Assembly: GCF_040137905.1 (NCBI RefSeq)
Contig: NZ_JBEFDG010000087.1
Location: 1-16,907, forward strand
From: Corticimicrobacter sp040137905
GTDB taxonomy: Bacteria > Pseudomonadota > Gammaproteobacteria > Burkholderiales > Burkholderiaceae_B
Length of the DNA stretch: 16,907 nt
Direction: 5' to 3'
Below the pieces are notes generated by a model that was not told the DNA's origin, made no database searches, and saw nothing but the letters and a program-made list of their open reading frames with translations. The translations under genes were made by a program, and so were the position numbers. Shown piece after piece: positions 7,651-14,944 of the stretch; positions within the stretch are counted from its first letter, which is position 1; each line of letters begins with the position of its first letter.

Positions 7651-8353
7651 CCACGCAGAGGCACCTGCAGCCCGCATACTCATCATCGATGATGAACCCC
7701 AGATCAGGAAATTCATCGACATCAGTCTGCGCTCGCAGGGCTACACGACGCTGCTGGCCGCGACCGCCCAGGACGGACTGACCCTGCTGGCCAGCAAGGG
7801 CGCAGACCTCGTCATCCTGGACCTGGGCCTGCCTGACAGGGATGGGCAGGATGTACTCAGGGAACTGCGCCAGTGGTCCCGCATTCCGGTCATCGTGCTG
7901 ACGGTTCGTTCCGACGAAACGGAAAAGGTGGCATTGCTCGATGCCGGAGCCAACGACTATGTCACCAAGCCTTTCGGCGTCGAAGAACTGATGGCCCGCA
8001 TCCGTGCCTGCCTGCGCACTGCGACCATCGGGGCCGACCCGGCACCGGTCTACGACGATGGCGTGCTCCTGATCAATCTCGCGCAACGCGATGTGCGCCT
8101 GCACGGGCAACCCGTTTCCCTGACACGCAAGGAATTCGCCTTGCTGGCCCTGCTGGCCCAGCAACCCGGCAGGCTGGTCACCCAGACGCGGATCCTGCGG
8201 GAAATGTGGGGGCCGACCCATGAAGCCGACGCCCACTACCTGCGCATCCTGGTCGGCAAGCTGCGGCACAAGCTCGGTGACAGTGCATCCGATCCCCGCT
8301 ATATCGCCACCGAGCCGGGTGTGGGGCTGAGGCTGATGACCAAGGAGCGCTAG
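7634..8353 (+). CDS. kdpE: KdpE, OmpR-family response regulator of the kdp operon
   Basis: DNA-binding response regulator, partner of KdpD and activator of kdp transcription. It has 239 residues (E. coli 225), with a ~13-residue N-terminal extension rich in His, Asp and Ala. The receiver domain shows the acidic pocket IIDDE (Asp19, Asp20), the phosphoacceptor Asp63 in LDLGLPDRDG, and Lys112 in TKPFG. The C-terminal winged-helix domain (about 135-235) includes the LTRKEFALLALLAQQPGRLVTQ and LRHKLGD stretches typical of the family. The ATG at 7634 has GAGG upstream and lies inside the end of kdpD (17-base overlap), implying translational coupling. Its likely target is the GAATTTATG repeats upstream of kdpA. 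Confidence 0.96.
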   Translation: MDHLHDHAEAPAARILIIDDEPQIRKFIDISLRSQGYTTLLAATAQDGLTLLASKGADLVILDLGLPDRDGQDVLRELRQWSRIPVIVLTVRSDETEKVALLDAGANDYVTKPFGVEELMARIRACLRTATIGADPAPVYDDGVLLINLAQRDVRLHGQPVSLTRKEFALLALLAQQPGRLVTQTRILREMWGPTHEADAHYLRILVGKLRHKLGDSASDPRYIATEPGVGLRLMTKER

Positions 8354-8372
8354 AATCCAGGCACGCGGACCA

Positions 8373-8394
8373 GCCGCCTGCATCTGGCAGCGGC
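8373..8394 (+). other. Small GC-rich hairpin between kdpE and the next gene
   Basis: GCCGC and TGC at 8373-8381 can pair with GCA and GCGGC at 8387-8394, with one bulged C, giving about 8 base pairs around a five-base loop. It has no T-run after it, so it is not a standard intrinsic terminator. It lies between the kdpE stop and the ATG at 8416, covering the sequence just before the alternative ATG at 8395. It might damp read-through or modulate translation of the following gene. Confidence 0.3.
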
Positions 8395-8415
8395 ATGAGG
8401 GCAAACAGGGTGCCA

Positions 8416-8868
8416 ATGAAAACAGGAAAAATCGTGCCGGACGTACATGAACTGGTGCAGCAGGAAGCGTTTTATTGCACCGACTGCCTATATACCAAGG
8501 ACACGGGCTTCCTGACCTGCCGGATCACTTCGGAAGGTCTGCTCCATGGCAAAGCGATAGGTACGGATGATGTGGAGCTGACTGACATATTTACCCTTTT
8601 CGCCCGAACCATCCGGGGTGCGATCTATGTCGGCGGCGAATGTTCGGCACACGGCTCCTGCGGTTTTATCTATCAGAAAACACACGACCAAATAGACTGG
8701 TTCCTGATGAGTCTCGAGCACGGGCCATTCATCGATGTCAGGGCAGACCATGCAAAAATCCGGTTTCTGTCCGGCAACGGCAATGCGCTCCTGATGCTGG
8801 ACAATGAAGCCCTGGAGCTACAAGACAGGTTTTTTCTGCAGACACGCAAAGCACAGGGGCTGCCCTGA
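8416..8868 (+). CDS. Unidentified 150-residue cysteine-containing protein downstream of kdpE
   Basis: I do not recognise the family. The ATG at 8416 is preferred because AGGG lies five bases upstream; an in-frame ATG at 8395 would add seven residues but has no ribosome binding site. The product is soluble-looking, with no signal peptide or membrane helix. Five cysteines occur in the first 82 residues: CTDC (21-24), Cys35, and CSAHGSC (76-82), which could bind metal or be redox active. The C-terminal half alternates hydrophobic and polar stretches (WFLMSLEHGPFIDV, KIRFLSGNGNALLML) as expected of beta strands. The gene is visibly AT-richer than its neighbours, hinting at a different origin. It starts 62 bases after kdpE on the same strand without a strong terminator between, so it may be the last gene of the kdp transcript. 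No function is assigned. Confidence 0.75.
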   Translation: MKTGKIVPDVHELVQQEAFYCTDCLYTKDTGFLTCRITSEGLLHGKAIGTDDVELTDIFTLFARTIRGAIYVGGECSAHGSCGFIYQKTHDQIDWFLMSLEHGPFIDVRADHAKIRFLSGNGNALLMLDNEALELQDRFFLQTRKAQGLP

Positions 8869-8881
8869 GACAGCCCCTGTG
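8852..8881. terminator. Hairpin between convergent genes, candidate bidirectional terminator
   Basis: An 11-bp perfect inverted repeat (CACAGGGGCTG at 8852-8862 with CAGCCCCTGTG at 8871-8881) encloses an 8-base loop. The stop codon of the upstream unknown gene (8866-8868) lies inside the loop, and cysN ends 22 bases beyond on the opposite strand. There is no good T-run in either direction (only CTTTGCG on the minus strand), so termination strength is uncertain, but position between converging genes fits a shared terminator. Confidence 0.6.
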
Positions 8882-8903
8882 ACCCATCCATGACGCGTGC
8901 TGC

Positions 8904-10202
8904 TCAGCGCCGGATCATCCCACCCGCTACCGTCTGATAGGTTGCCTCGTCCACCAGGATGAAGGCACCTGTCGCCGGCAACTGATCATAGGCATCGAGT
9001 ACCAGCGCATCGCGCGTGGCCAGCGTAATGCGACCGATATCATTCATGGCCAGCGTGGGCGTATCGGCCTCGCGCTCCTCGAGCACCTGTACATCGCGCC
9101 GGGTATGAACAGCCTTGATGCGTGCCGCACTGGTCCGGGTACCCTGCTTGATCAGGTATTTGCGTGCCGTATTGAGCGGCTGGCTGTCGAGCCAGCAGAC
9201 ATCCGCCTGGAACTCTCGGGACACGGCCACATCGGTGTCGTCGGCATGCACCAGCACATCGCCACGCGAAACATCGACATCCTCGGCCAGCACCAGCGTG
9301 ACCGCCACGCCCGCCGTGGCGTACTCCACATCGCCCTCGAACGTCAGCACGCGCGCCACCGTGGCGGGCGTACCGGCCGGCTGCACCACAATGCGATCAC
9401 CCCGGCGGACCGTGCCGCTCGCCACCTTGCCGGCATAGCCGCGGAAATCATCTGCCTGGCTGCCATTGTGGCGCGCCACCCACTGCACCGGAAAACGCAG
9501 CGGCTGGGCCGGGTCGTTTTCCTGAACCTCGATCCCTTCCAGCCACTGCAGCAGCGTCGGCCCCTGATACCAGGACATGTACTGTGAAGCACGCACGACA
9601 TTGTCGCCCTTGAGGGCCGACATCGGAATCGCCTCGAAACCGGCAATGCCCAGCTTGGCCGCCAGCGCCGCATAGGCGTCGCGGATGCATTCGAATACGG
9701 CCTGATCCCAGTCCAGCAGATCCAGTTTGTTGACGGCCACGGCAATGTGCCGGATGCCAAGCAGATGGGCCAGTGCGCTGTGGCGACGGGTCTGCACCAG
9801 CAGTTCGCCATCGCTGGCCCGCGTGGCATCGACCAGAATGATCACGGCATGCGCCGTCGAAGCGCCCGTGACCATATTACGGGTGTACTGCTCGTGTCCC
9901 GGTGCATCGGCCACGATGAACTTGCGCGTCGGTGTGGCAAAGTAGCGATAGGCCACATCGATGGTGATGCCCTGCTCGCGCTCGGCCTCCAGGCCATCCG
10001 TCAGCAGCGACAGGTCGAACTCTTCGTCGCCGGCACGGTGATGGCGCGAACGCCCGATGGCCTGCAACTGATCGGCAAATACGCCCTTGCTGTCGTACAG
10101 CAGGCGCCCGATCAGGGTCGATTTGCCATCATCGACCGAACCTGCCGTGATGAATCGCAGCACGCCACGGTCGGCGGCTGTCAGTTGTTGCAGAGTACTC
10201 AT
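8904..10202 (-). CDS. cysN: CysN, sulfate adenylyltransferase GTPase subunit
   Basis: Large subunit of ATP sulfurylase (EC 2.7.7.4); its GTP hydrolysis drives adenylation of sulfate to APS by CysD in the cytoplasm. It has 432 residues, shorter than E. coli CysN (475), and has no fused C-terminal APS kinase domain. The translation-factor GTPase motifs are clear: GSVDDGKST at 21-29, DAPGHEQ from Asp99, NKLD at 158-161 and SALKGDN near 203. The C-terminal half contains the beta-barrel domains of the EF-Tu-like fold, including FPVQWV. Its ATG shares one base with the cysD stop (TGATG), so the two subunits are translationally coupled. It ends facing the unknown gene at 8416-8868. Confidence 0.97.
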   Translation of the reverse strand: MSTLQQLTAADRGVLRFITAGSVDDGKSTLIGRLLYDSKGVFADQLQAIGRSRHHRAGDEEFDLSLLTDGLEAEREQGITIDVAYRYFATPTRKFIVADAPGHEQYTRNMVTGASTAHAVIILVDATRASDGELLVQTRRHSALAHLLGIRHIAVAVNKLDLLDWDQAVFECIRDAYAALAAKLGIAGFEAIPMSALKGDNVVRASQYMSWYQGPTLLQWLEGIEVQENDPAQPLRFPVQWVARHNGSQADDFRGYAGKVASGTVRRGDRIVVQPAGTPATVARVLTFEGDVEYATAGVAVTLVLAEDVDVSRGDVLVHADDTDVAVSREFQADVCWLDSQPLNTARKYLIKQGTRTSAARIKAVHTRRDVQVLEEREADTPTLAMNDIGRITLATRDALVLDAYDQLPATGAFILVDEATYQTVAGGMIRR

Positions 10203-11110
10203 CAGAAATATCCTTCTTTCTTGCGACGTTCCATCGAGGCCTCGGAGGTCTGGTCATCCATCCGCGTGGCACCACGCTCGGTAATATCGGTGACGGCCGT
10301 CTCGGCAATGATCGCAGTCACATCAGCCGCCTCCGAAGCCACCGGGCAGGTGCATGAGATATCCCCCACCGTACGAAAGCGTACCGACAGCGTCTCAACC
10401 TGATCGCCCTCACCCGGCCGGGTCAGCGGCGTGACCGGCACCAGCAGGCCGTTGCGACGGACCACTTCACGCTGGTGCGCATAATAGATTTCGGGCAGGT
10501 CGATGGATTCGCGTGCGATGTACTGCCAGACATCCAACTCGGTCCAGTTGGAAATCGGAAACACACGCATGTTCTCACCGGGATGCACGCGGGTGTTGTA
10601 AAGATTCCAGAGTTCCGGGCGCTGAGCCTTGGGGTCCCACTGGCCGAACTCATCGCGGAAGGAAAAGATGCGCTCCTTGGCGCGTGCCTTTTCCTCATCC
10701 CGGCGGGCACCGCCGATGCAGGCATCGAAACCGAACTCCTCGATGGATTCCAGCAGCGTCACCGCCTGGGCGGCATTGCGCGAATCCGTTTCGCGGCGCA
10801 GCACCACCGTACCGCGCTTGATGGAATCCTCCACGCTGCGCACGATCAGGCGTTCGCCCAGTTCCCCGGCACGCCGGTCCCGGAACGCAATCACTTCGTC
10901 GAAATTGTGGCCGGTGTCGATATGCATCAGGGGAAACGGGAACCGGCCGGGGCGAAATGCCTTCTCGGCCAGCCGCAGCAGCACGCACGAATCCTTGCCA
11001 CCCGAAAACAGCAGGACCGGGCGCTCGCATTCTGCCGCCACTTCCCGCAGGATATAAATCGCCTCGGACTCCAACCAGTCGAGGTGACTGTTGATACTGG
11101 CTCCTGTCAT
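10202..11110 (-). CDS. cysD: CysD, sulfate adenylyltransferase catalytic subunit
   Basis: Small subunit of ATP sulfurylase, which makes adenylylsulfate (APS) and pyrophosphate from ATP and sulfate. It has 302 residues, the same as E. coli CysD. The PP-loop motif SGGKDS lies at 36-41, followed by the family landmarks HIDTGHNFDEVI, GGARRDEEKARAKERIFSFRD and NMRVFPISNWTELDVWQYI. The C-terminus ERRKKEGYF is typical. The start at 11110 has AAGG eight bases upstream. It lies 57 bases downstream of cysH and overlaps cysN by one base, so cysH-cysD-cysN probably form one transcript. Confidence 0.97.
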   Translation of the reverse strand: MTGASINSHLDWLESEAIYILREVAAECERPVLLFSGGKDSCVLLRLAEKAFRPGRFPFPLMHIDTGHNFDEVIAFRDRRAGELGERLIVRSVEDSIKRGTVVLRRETDSRNAAQAVTLLESIEEFGFDACIGGARRDEEKARAKERIFSFRDEFGQWDPKAQRPELWNLYNTRVHPGENMRVFPISNWTELDVWQYIARESIDLPEIYYAHQREVVRRNGLLVPVTPLTRPGEGDQVETLSVRFRTVGDISCTCPVASEAADVTAIIAETAVTDITERGATRMDDQTSEASMERRKKEGYF

Positions 11111-11167
11111 GTATATGCCTTTTTATGAATCAATCCGGTTGATCTGAAACCTTGGTTATCCTGTGGG

Positions 11168-11926
11168 CTAGGACTGCCGCTGCAGGATATTGACTGCATG
11201 CAGCCCGCACTCCTTGGAGTCCGACGACTCCCACCACCATCGCCCTGCCCTGACATCCTCGCCCGGCTTCACCGCCCGCGTACAGGGCTCGCAACCGATC
11301 GAGGGATAGCCCTGGTCGTGCAGCGGGTTATAGGGAATATCGAAGCTGCGGATGGCCTGCCAGACATCGTCGAAATGCCACTCTGCCAGCGGGTTGAACT
11401 TGTACAGCCCGAAGGTCGCATCATGCTCTTCGAAAGGCAGTTCGGTACGCGTGGCCGATTGCTCGCGGCGCTGCCCGGTAATCCAGGCCCCCCGACCGGC
11501 CAGGGCGCGTTTGAGCGGCGCGACCTTGCGTATCTGGCAACAGGCCTTGCGCAGCTCGACGCTTTCATAGAAGGCGTAGGCACCATGCTCGGCCACATGA
11601 GCCTCGACGGCGGCCGCATCGGGACGCCAGACTTCGATGTCGTAGCCATAGCGCGCCTTGACCGCATCGATCACACCCAGCGTCTCGGCATGGAGCCGAC
11701 CCGTATCCAGCGTAAAGATGCCCAGCGGAATCCGGTTCGCCAGGATCGCATGTGTCAGCACCATATCCTCGGCCGCCAGCGAAGACGACAGAACGGCATC
11801 GGGATAGCGGGCGGCCGCATCCTGCAGCCGGGCCTGCAGATCCCGCCACAACCCAGCCAGGCGCGCATCTCCGGAGACAACATCAACATTGCCAGAAACA
11901 GATGAATCCATATCCTGCCGTGTCAT
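11168..11926 (-). CDS. cysH: CysH, iron-sulfur adenylylsulfate (APS) reductase
   Basis: Cytoplasmic enzyme reducing activated sulfate to sulfite with thioredoxin as donor. It has 252 residues from the ATG at 11926; an ATG at 11911 is an alternative, and neither has a strong ribosome binding site. The PP-loop region is SSSLAAEDMVLTHAI (47-61), and GITGQR-type residues appear as WITGQRREQS. It carries the CC (129-130) and CxxC (212-215) pairs that ligate a 4Fe-4S cluster in assimilatory APS reductases (EC 1.8.4.10), plus the C-terminal ECGLH with catalytic Cys240. E. coli-type PAPS reductases lack the cluster cysteines. Together with the absence of cysC here, this points to APS rather than PAPS as substrate. 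cysD follows after 57 bases. Confidence 0.95.
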   Translation of the reverse strand: MTRQDMDSSVSGNVDVVSGDARLAGLWRDLQARLQDAAARYPDAVLSSSLAAEDMVLTHAILANRIPLGIFTLDTGRLHAETLGVIDAVKARYGYDIEVWRPDAAAVEAHVAEHGAYAFYESVELRKACCQIRKVAPLKRALAGRGAWITGQRREQSATRTELPFEEHDATFGLYKFNPLAEWHFDDVWQAIRSFDIPYNPLHDQGYPSIGCEPCTRAVKPGEDVRAGRWWWESSDSKECGLHAVNILQRQS

Positions 11927-11975
11927 TTGATCATGCCCATAAAGTATTGAATCGATATCCGTTTTTGCGCTGCTG

Positions 11976-12000
11976 GCCGTTATATTGTCAGCATGGGCTG
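11976..12000 (-). promoter_or_regulatory. Possible promoter region for cysH-cysD-cysN
   Basis: In the 176-base gap between cysA and cysH the minus strand carries TGACAATATAACGG, in which TATAAC resembles a -10 hexamer. The region 17 bases upstream (ACGCAA) is a poor -35, as expected if an activator such as CysB is needed. This would give a leader of roughly 50-60 bases before the cysH ATG. No clear CysB site could be defined by eye, and the call is tentative. Confidence 0.3.
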
Positions 12001-12023
12001 CTTGCGTCCGCAGCCTCCTGCCG

Positions 12024-12070
12024 AAAAAATCGCGTCAATGGCATGCACCGGCCAGAAGCCGACACATGCC
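12024..12070 (-). terminator. Candidate terminator after cysA
   Basis: On the minus strand, GGCATG at 12070-12065 pairs with CATGCC ending at 12040. The bases between can extend the stem to about 14 pairs (including several G-U pairs) around a three-base loop. A run of six T follows at 12029-12024, ten bases after the stem, which is further than in a textbook intrinsic terminator. It lies 33 bases past the cysA stop and would separate the transport genes from cysHDN, perhaps only partly. Confidence 0.45.
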
Positions 12071-12102
12071 TGTTGCGATCAGCGGCCTGCATCCTGCGGC
12101 AT

Positions 12103-13179
12103 TCAGGCTGCCGCCTTGGAGGGTGTGGCAAACACCTGGATCTGGCGCGGTCGCACCAGCAGGTCCTGCCCTTCCTTCAGATTCAGCTCACGGTACTGGC
12201 TCTCGGGAATCTGCGCTTCGATGATACGGCCGTTGTCTGCATGGCGCAGTTCCAGATAGGCACTGGGGCCGGCCAGGTACACATGATTGAGCTTGACCGG
12301 AATGCCCTCGCGACCCGCCTCGCGATGCACCACGTCGAACTCGTGCGGCCGGACGTAGGCGGTCGCCTCCAGCCCGTGTGCCTGCGCATAATCCGGTGCA
12401 GCGAACGTCCAGCCATCGGCCTTGAGCTGCCCGCCCTCGATCTTGCCAAGGAACTGGTTGACGTCGCCCAGGAAGCCATACACAAAGGGTGTCGCCGGAT
12501 TCTCCCAGACTTCGCGCGGCGTGCCCACCTGCTCGATGCGGCCGCTGTTCATCAGCACGACGCGATCCGCCACTTCCAGGGCCTCTTCCTGATCATGGGT
12601 CACGAACACGCTGGCCACATGCAATTCATCGTGCAGGTGGCGCAGCCAGCGGCGCAATTCCTTGCGAACCTTGGCATCGAGCGCACCGAACGGCTCATCG
12701 AGCAGCAGCACACGCGGCTCGACCGCCAGCGCGCGCGCCAGGGCGATACGCTGGCGCTGACCGCCCGACAGTTGCGAAGGATAGCGATCCGCCAGCCAAT
12801 CGAGCTGTACCAGCTCAAGGAGTTCCTTGACCTTGGCACGGATGGTACTTTCGGACGGGCGCACCGAACGGTGCTTGACACGCAGACCGAAGGCGACATT
12901 CTCGAACACGGTCATGTGACGGAACAACGCGTAATGCTGGAACACGAAACCGACCTGTCGCTCGCGCACATGCACATCGGTGGAATCTTCGCCCGCGAAC
13001 CAGACGCTGCCGCTGTCGGCAGTCTCGAGACCGGCAATGATGCGCAGCAGCGTTGTCTTGCCGCAACCCGAAGGCCCCAGCAGGGCCACCAGTTCACCGG
13101 TGTCGATATGGAGAGAGACGTTGTCCAGGGCCTTGAAGGACCCGAACTGGCGCGACAGGTTTCTGACTTCGATACTCAT
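12103..13179 (-). CDS. cysA: CysA, sulfate/thiosulfate ABC transporter ATPase
   Basis: Cytoplasmic ATP-binding subunit that powers sulfate/thiosulfate import through CysT-CysW (EC 7.3.2.3). It has 358 residues from the ATG at 13179 (E. coli 365). This start is chosen because MSIEVRNLS matches the family N-terminus and the ATG overlaps the cysW stop as ATGA; an upstream in-frame ATG at 13212 would lie inside cysW. Motifs: Walker A GPSGCGKTT (35-43), Q-loop Gln81, signature LSGGQ (137-141), Walker B VLLLDE (157-162), switch His195 in THDQEEA. The C-terminal ~120 residues form the regulatory TOBE-like region. It is the last gene of the transporter set, followed by a hairpin and T-run. Confidence 0.97.
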   Translation of the reverse strand: MSIEVRNLSRQFGSFKALDNVSLHIDTGELVALLGPSGCGKTTLLRIIAGLETADSGSVWFAGEDSTDVHVRERQVGFVFQHYALFRHMTVFENVAFGLRVKHRSVRPSESTIRAKVKELLELVQLDWLADRYPSQLSGGQRQRIALARALAVEPRVLLLDEPFGALDAKVRKELRRWLRHLHDELHVASVFVTHDQEEALEVADRVVLMNSGRIEQVGTPREVWENPATPFVYGFLGDVNQFLGKIEGGQLKADGWTFAAPDYAQAHGLEATAYVRPHEFDVVHREAGREGIPVKLNHVYLAGPSAYLELRHADNGRIIEAQIPESQYRELNLKEGQDLLVRPRQIQVFATPSKAAA

Positions 13180-14036
13180 GACAGCTCTCTGGTTGAACGC
13201 GCATTGCGCCACTCGACCCAGCTCTTGAGGCCCAGCGTCAGCAGGGCCAGCAACGCCAGCAGCGAGGCGACTGCGAATGCAGCGGAAAACATGTATTCGT
13301 TATAAAGGATTTCGACGTGCAGGGTCATGGTGTTGGTCAGCCCCCGCACCTGGCCGGAAACCACCGAGACCGCGCCGAACTCGCCCATGGCACGGGCATT
13401 GGCCAGGATCGCGCCATACAGCAGCCCCCATTTTATGTTGGGCAGCGTAACCTTGCGGAAGATGGTCCAGCCACTGGCACCCATGGTCAGGGCTGCCTGC
13501 TCTTCATCGCTGCCCTGCGCCTGCATCAGCGGGATCAGCTCGCGCGCGACAAAGGGGCAGGTCACGAACAGCGTGGCCAGGATCACCCCGGGCACCGCGT
13601 AGACGATGCTGATTTCATGCGCCTGCAACCAGGGACCGAACCAGCCGGTACGGCCAAACAGCAGGATGAACACCAGCCCCGCCACCACCGGCGACACCGA
13701 GAACGGCAGGTCGATCAGCGTGATCAGCAACTGCTTGCCGCGAAACTGGAAGCGGGTCACTGCCCAGGCCAGCGCCACGCCGAACACCAGGTTGAGCGGC
13801 AACGCCACAGCCGCGACCAGCAGCGTGAGACGGATCGCCGACAGCGCATCGGGCTCGAGAATGGCCTTGAAATACAGGTCGATGCCACGCCGGAAAGCCT
13901 CGGCAAACACCGACAGCAAGGGAATCACCAGGAACAGCGCCAGGAAACCCAGCGCCACAAACAACAGAATGCCCTTGACCCACTTGGGTTCATCCAGATG
14001 CGCGGGACGCGGCACGGACAATGTGATCACACTCAT
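13176..14036 (-). CDS. cysW: CysW, sulfate/thiosulfate ABC transporter permease
   Basis: Inner-membrane permease that pairs with CysT to form the sulfate channel. It has 286 residues from the ATG at 14036 (E. coli 291). The start has GGGAGG upstream and overlaps the cysT stop as ATGA; the longer in-frame reading from 14072 would extend into cysT. About six hydrophobic segments are visible, starting with ILLFVALGFLALFLVIPLLSV. The permease landmarks include DLPFSVSPVVAGLVFILLFG, the ATPase-contact loop region EEQAALTMGASGWTIFRKVTLPNI, and the family stretch ARAMGEFGAVSVVSG. It overlaps cysA by four bases. Confidence 0.97.
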   Translation of the reverse strand: MSVITLSVPRPAHLDEPKWVKGILLFVALGFLALFLVIPLLSVFAEAFRRGIDLYFKAILEPDALSAIRLTLLVAAVALPLNLVFGVALAWAVTRFQFRGKQLLITLIDLPFSVSPVVAGLVFILLFGRTGWFGPWLQAHEISIVYAVPGVILATLFVTCPFVARELIPLMQAQGSDEEQAALTMGASGWTIFRKVTLPNIKWGLLYGAILANARAMGEFGAVSVVSGQVRGLTNTMTLHVEILYNEYMFSAAFAVASLLALLALLTLGLKSWVEWRNARSTRELS

Positions 14037-14923
14037 GCCTGCCTCCCTGCGCCCCGGCGGGCTTGACGCCACTGCAGCAGATTGATCAGCAGCAGCAGGA
14101 TGAATGAAAACACCAGCATGACGGTGGCGATTGCGGCCGCGCCAGCGTAGTCATGCTGCTCGAGCTTGGAGATGATCAGCAGCGGCGTGATCTCGGACAC
14201 CATCGGCATGTTGCCGGCGATGAACACCACCGAGCCGTATTCACCCACGGCACGCGCAAATGCCAGCGTGAAACCGGTCAGCAACGCCGGAGCGATCGTG
14301 GGCAACAGCACGCGAGCGAACACCTGCCAGCGTTGCGCACCGAGGCTGACGGCCGCCTCCTCGATTTCGCGCTCGATATCCTCGAGCACCGGTTGTACCG
14401 TTCTCACCACGAAAGGCAGGCCGATGAAGATCAGGGCAATCACGATACCCAGCGGCGTATAGGCCACCTTGATGCCGAACCATTTTTCGAGTGGTTCGCC
14501 CAGCCAGCCATTGCCGGCATAGAGTGCGGTCAATGCAATGCCTGCCACAGCCGTCGGCAGCGCAAAAGGCAGGTCGACCAGAGAATCGACCAGCTTCTTG
14601 CCGGGAAACCGATAGCGCACCAGCACCCAGGCCACGGCCAGCCCGAACACCAGATTGACCAGCGCGGCCAGCAGCGAAGCACCGAACGTCAGCTTGTAGG
14701 AAGCGACCACCCTGGGTGCCGTCACGACGCTCCAGAATTCACTCCATCCCAGTTCTGCGCTCTTGAGCGGCAAAGCCGCCAGCGGAATCAGCACCAGGAT
14801 GCCAAGATAGAACACGGCATAGCCCAGCGTCAGCCCGAAGCCAGGCAACACCCCGGCGCGCCGGCTGCGGCTGCGCCCCCCTTGCGGGGGACGGTGGCCG
14901 ATTGCATCAATGACTGCACTCAT
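14033..14923 (-). CDS. cysT: CysT (CysU), sulfate/thiosulfate ABC transporter permease
   Basis: Second inner-membrane permease of the sulfate importer; called cysU or cysT in different species. It has 296 residues, longer than E. coli CysU (277) because of a ~25-residue Arg-rich N-terminal stretch before LPGFGLTLGYAVFYL. The family landmarks are DLPFALPTAVAGIALTALY, the EAA-type contact loop EEAAVSLGAQRWQVFARVLLP and ARAVGEYGSVVFIAGN. The start at 14923 has a weak GGAT upstream, 21 bases after the sbp stop. The Arg-rich codons contain a strong C5-GCAA-G5 hairpin. A start further in, nearer LPGFG, cannot be excluded but no ATG is available there. Confidence 0.95.
   Translation of the reverse strand: MSAVIDAIGHRPPQGGRSRSRRAGVLPGFGLTLGYAVFYLGILVLIPLAALPLKSAELGWSEFWSVVTAPRVVASYKLTFGASLLAALVNLVFGLAVAWVLVRYRFPGKKLVDSLVDLPFALPTAVAGIALTALYAGNGWLGEPLEKWFGIKVAYTPLGIVIALIFIGLPFVVRTVQPVLEDIEREIEEAAVSLGAQRWQVFARVLLPTIAPALLTGFTLAFARAVGEYGSVVFIAGNMPMVSEITPLLIISKLEQHDYAGAAAIATVMLVFSFILLLLINLLQWRQARRGAGRQA
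14877..14890 (-). other. GNRA-capped hairpin early in cysT
   Basis: On the transcribed minus-strand RNA, CCCCC-GCAA-GGGGG forms a five-pair all-GC stem with a GNRA-type tetraloop, 33 bases after the A of the cysT ATG. It lies inside coding sequence (the PPQGG residues). It could slow ribosomes or protect the upstream sbp message from 3' exonucleases, a common way to get more binding protein than permease. The structure is seen; the role is inferred. Confidence 0.5.
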
Positions 14924-14944
14924 TCGACATCATCCCAAATAGGC

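Noticed and set aside
8395..8415. Upstream ATG for the unknown gene after kdpE
   Set aside because: No ribosome binding site precedes it and it abuts the end of a hairpin, whereas ATG 8416 has AGGG at proper spacing.
11111..11167. Small inverted repeats (TCAA/TTGA) between cysH and cysD
   Set aside because: Arms are only four to five bases and there is no T-run or promoter pair; cysHDN reads as one transcript.
11752..13305. Plus-strand open frame of 517 codons across cysH, the intergenic gap and cysA
   Set aside because: Covers the antisense of conserved genes on both sides and lacks a credible start signal.
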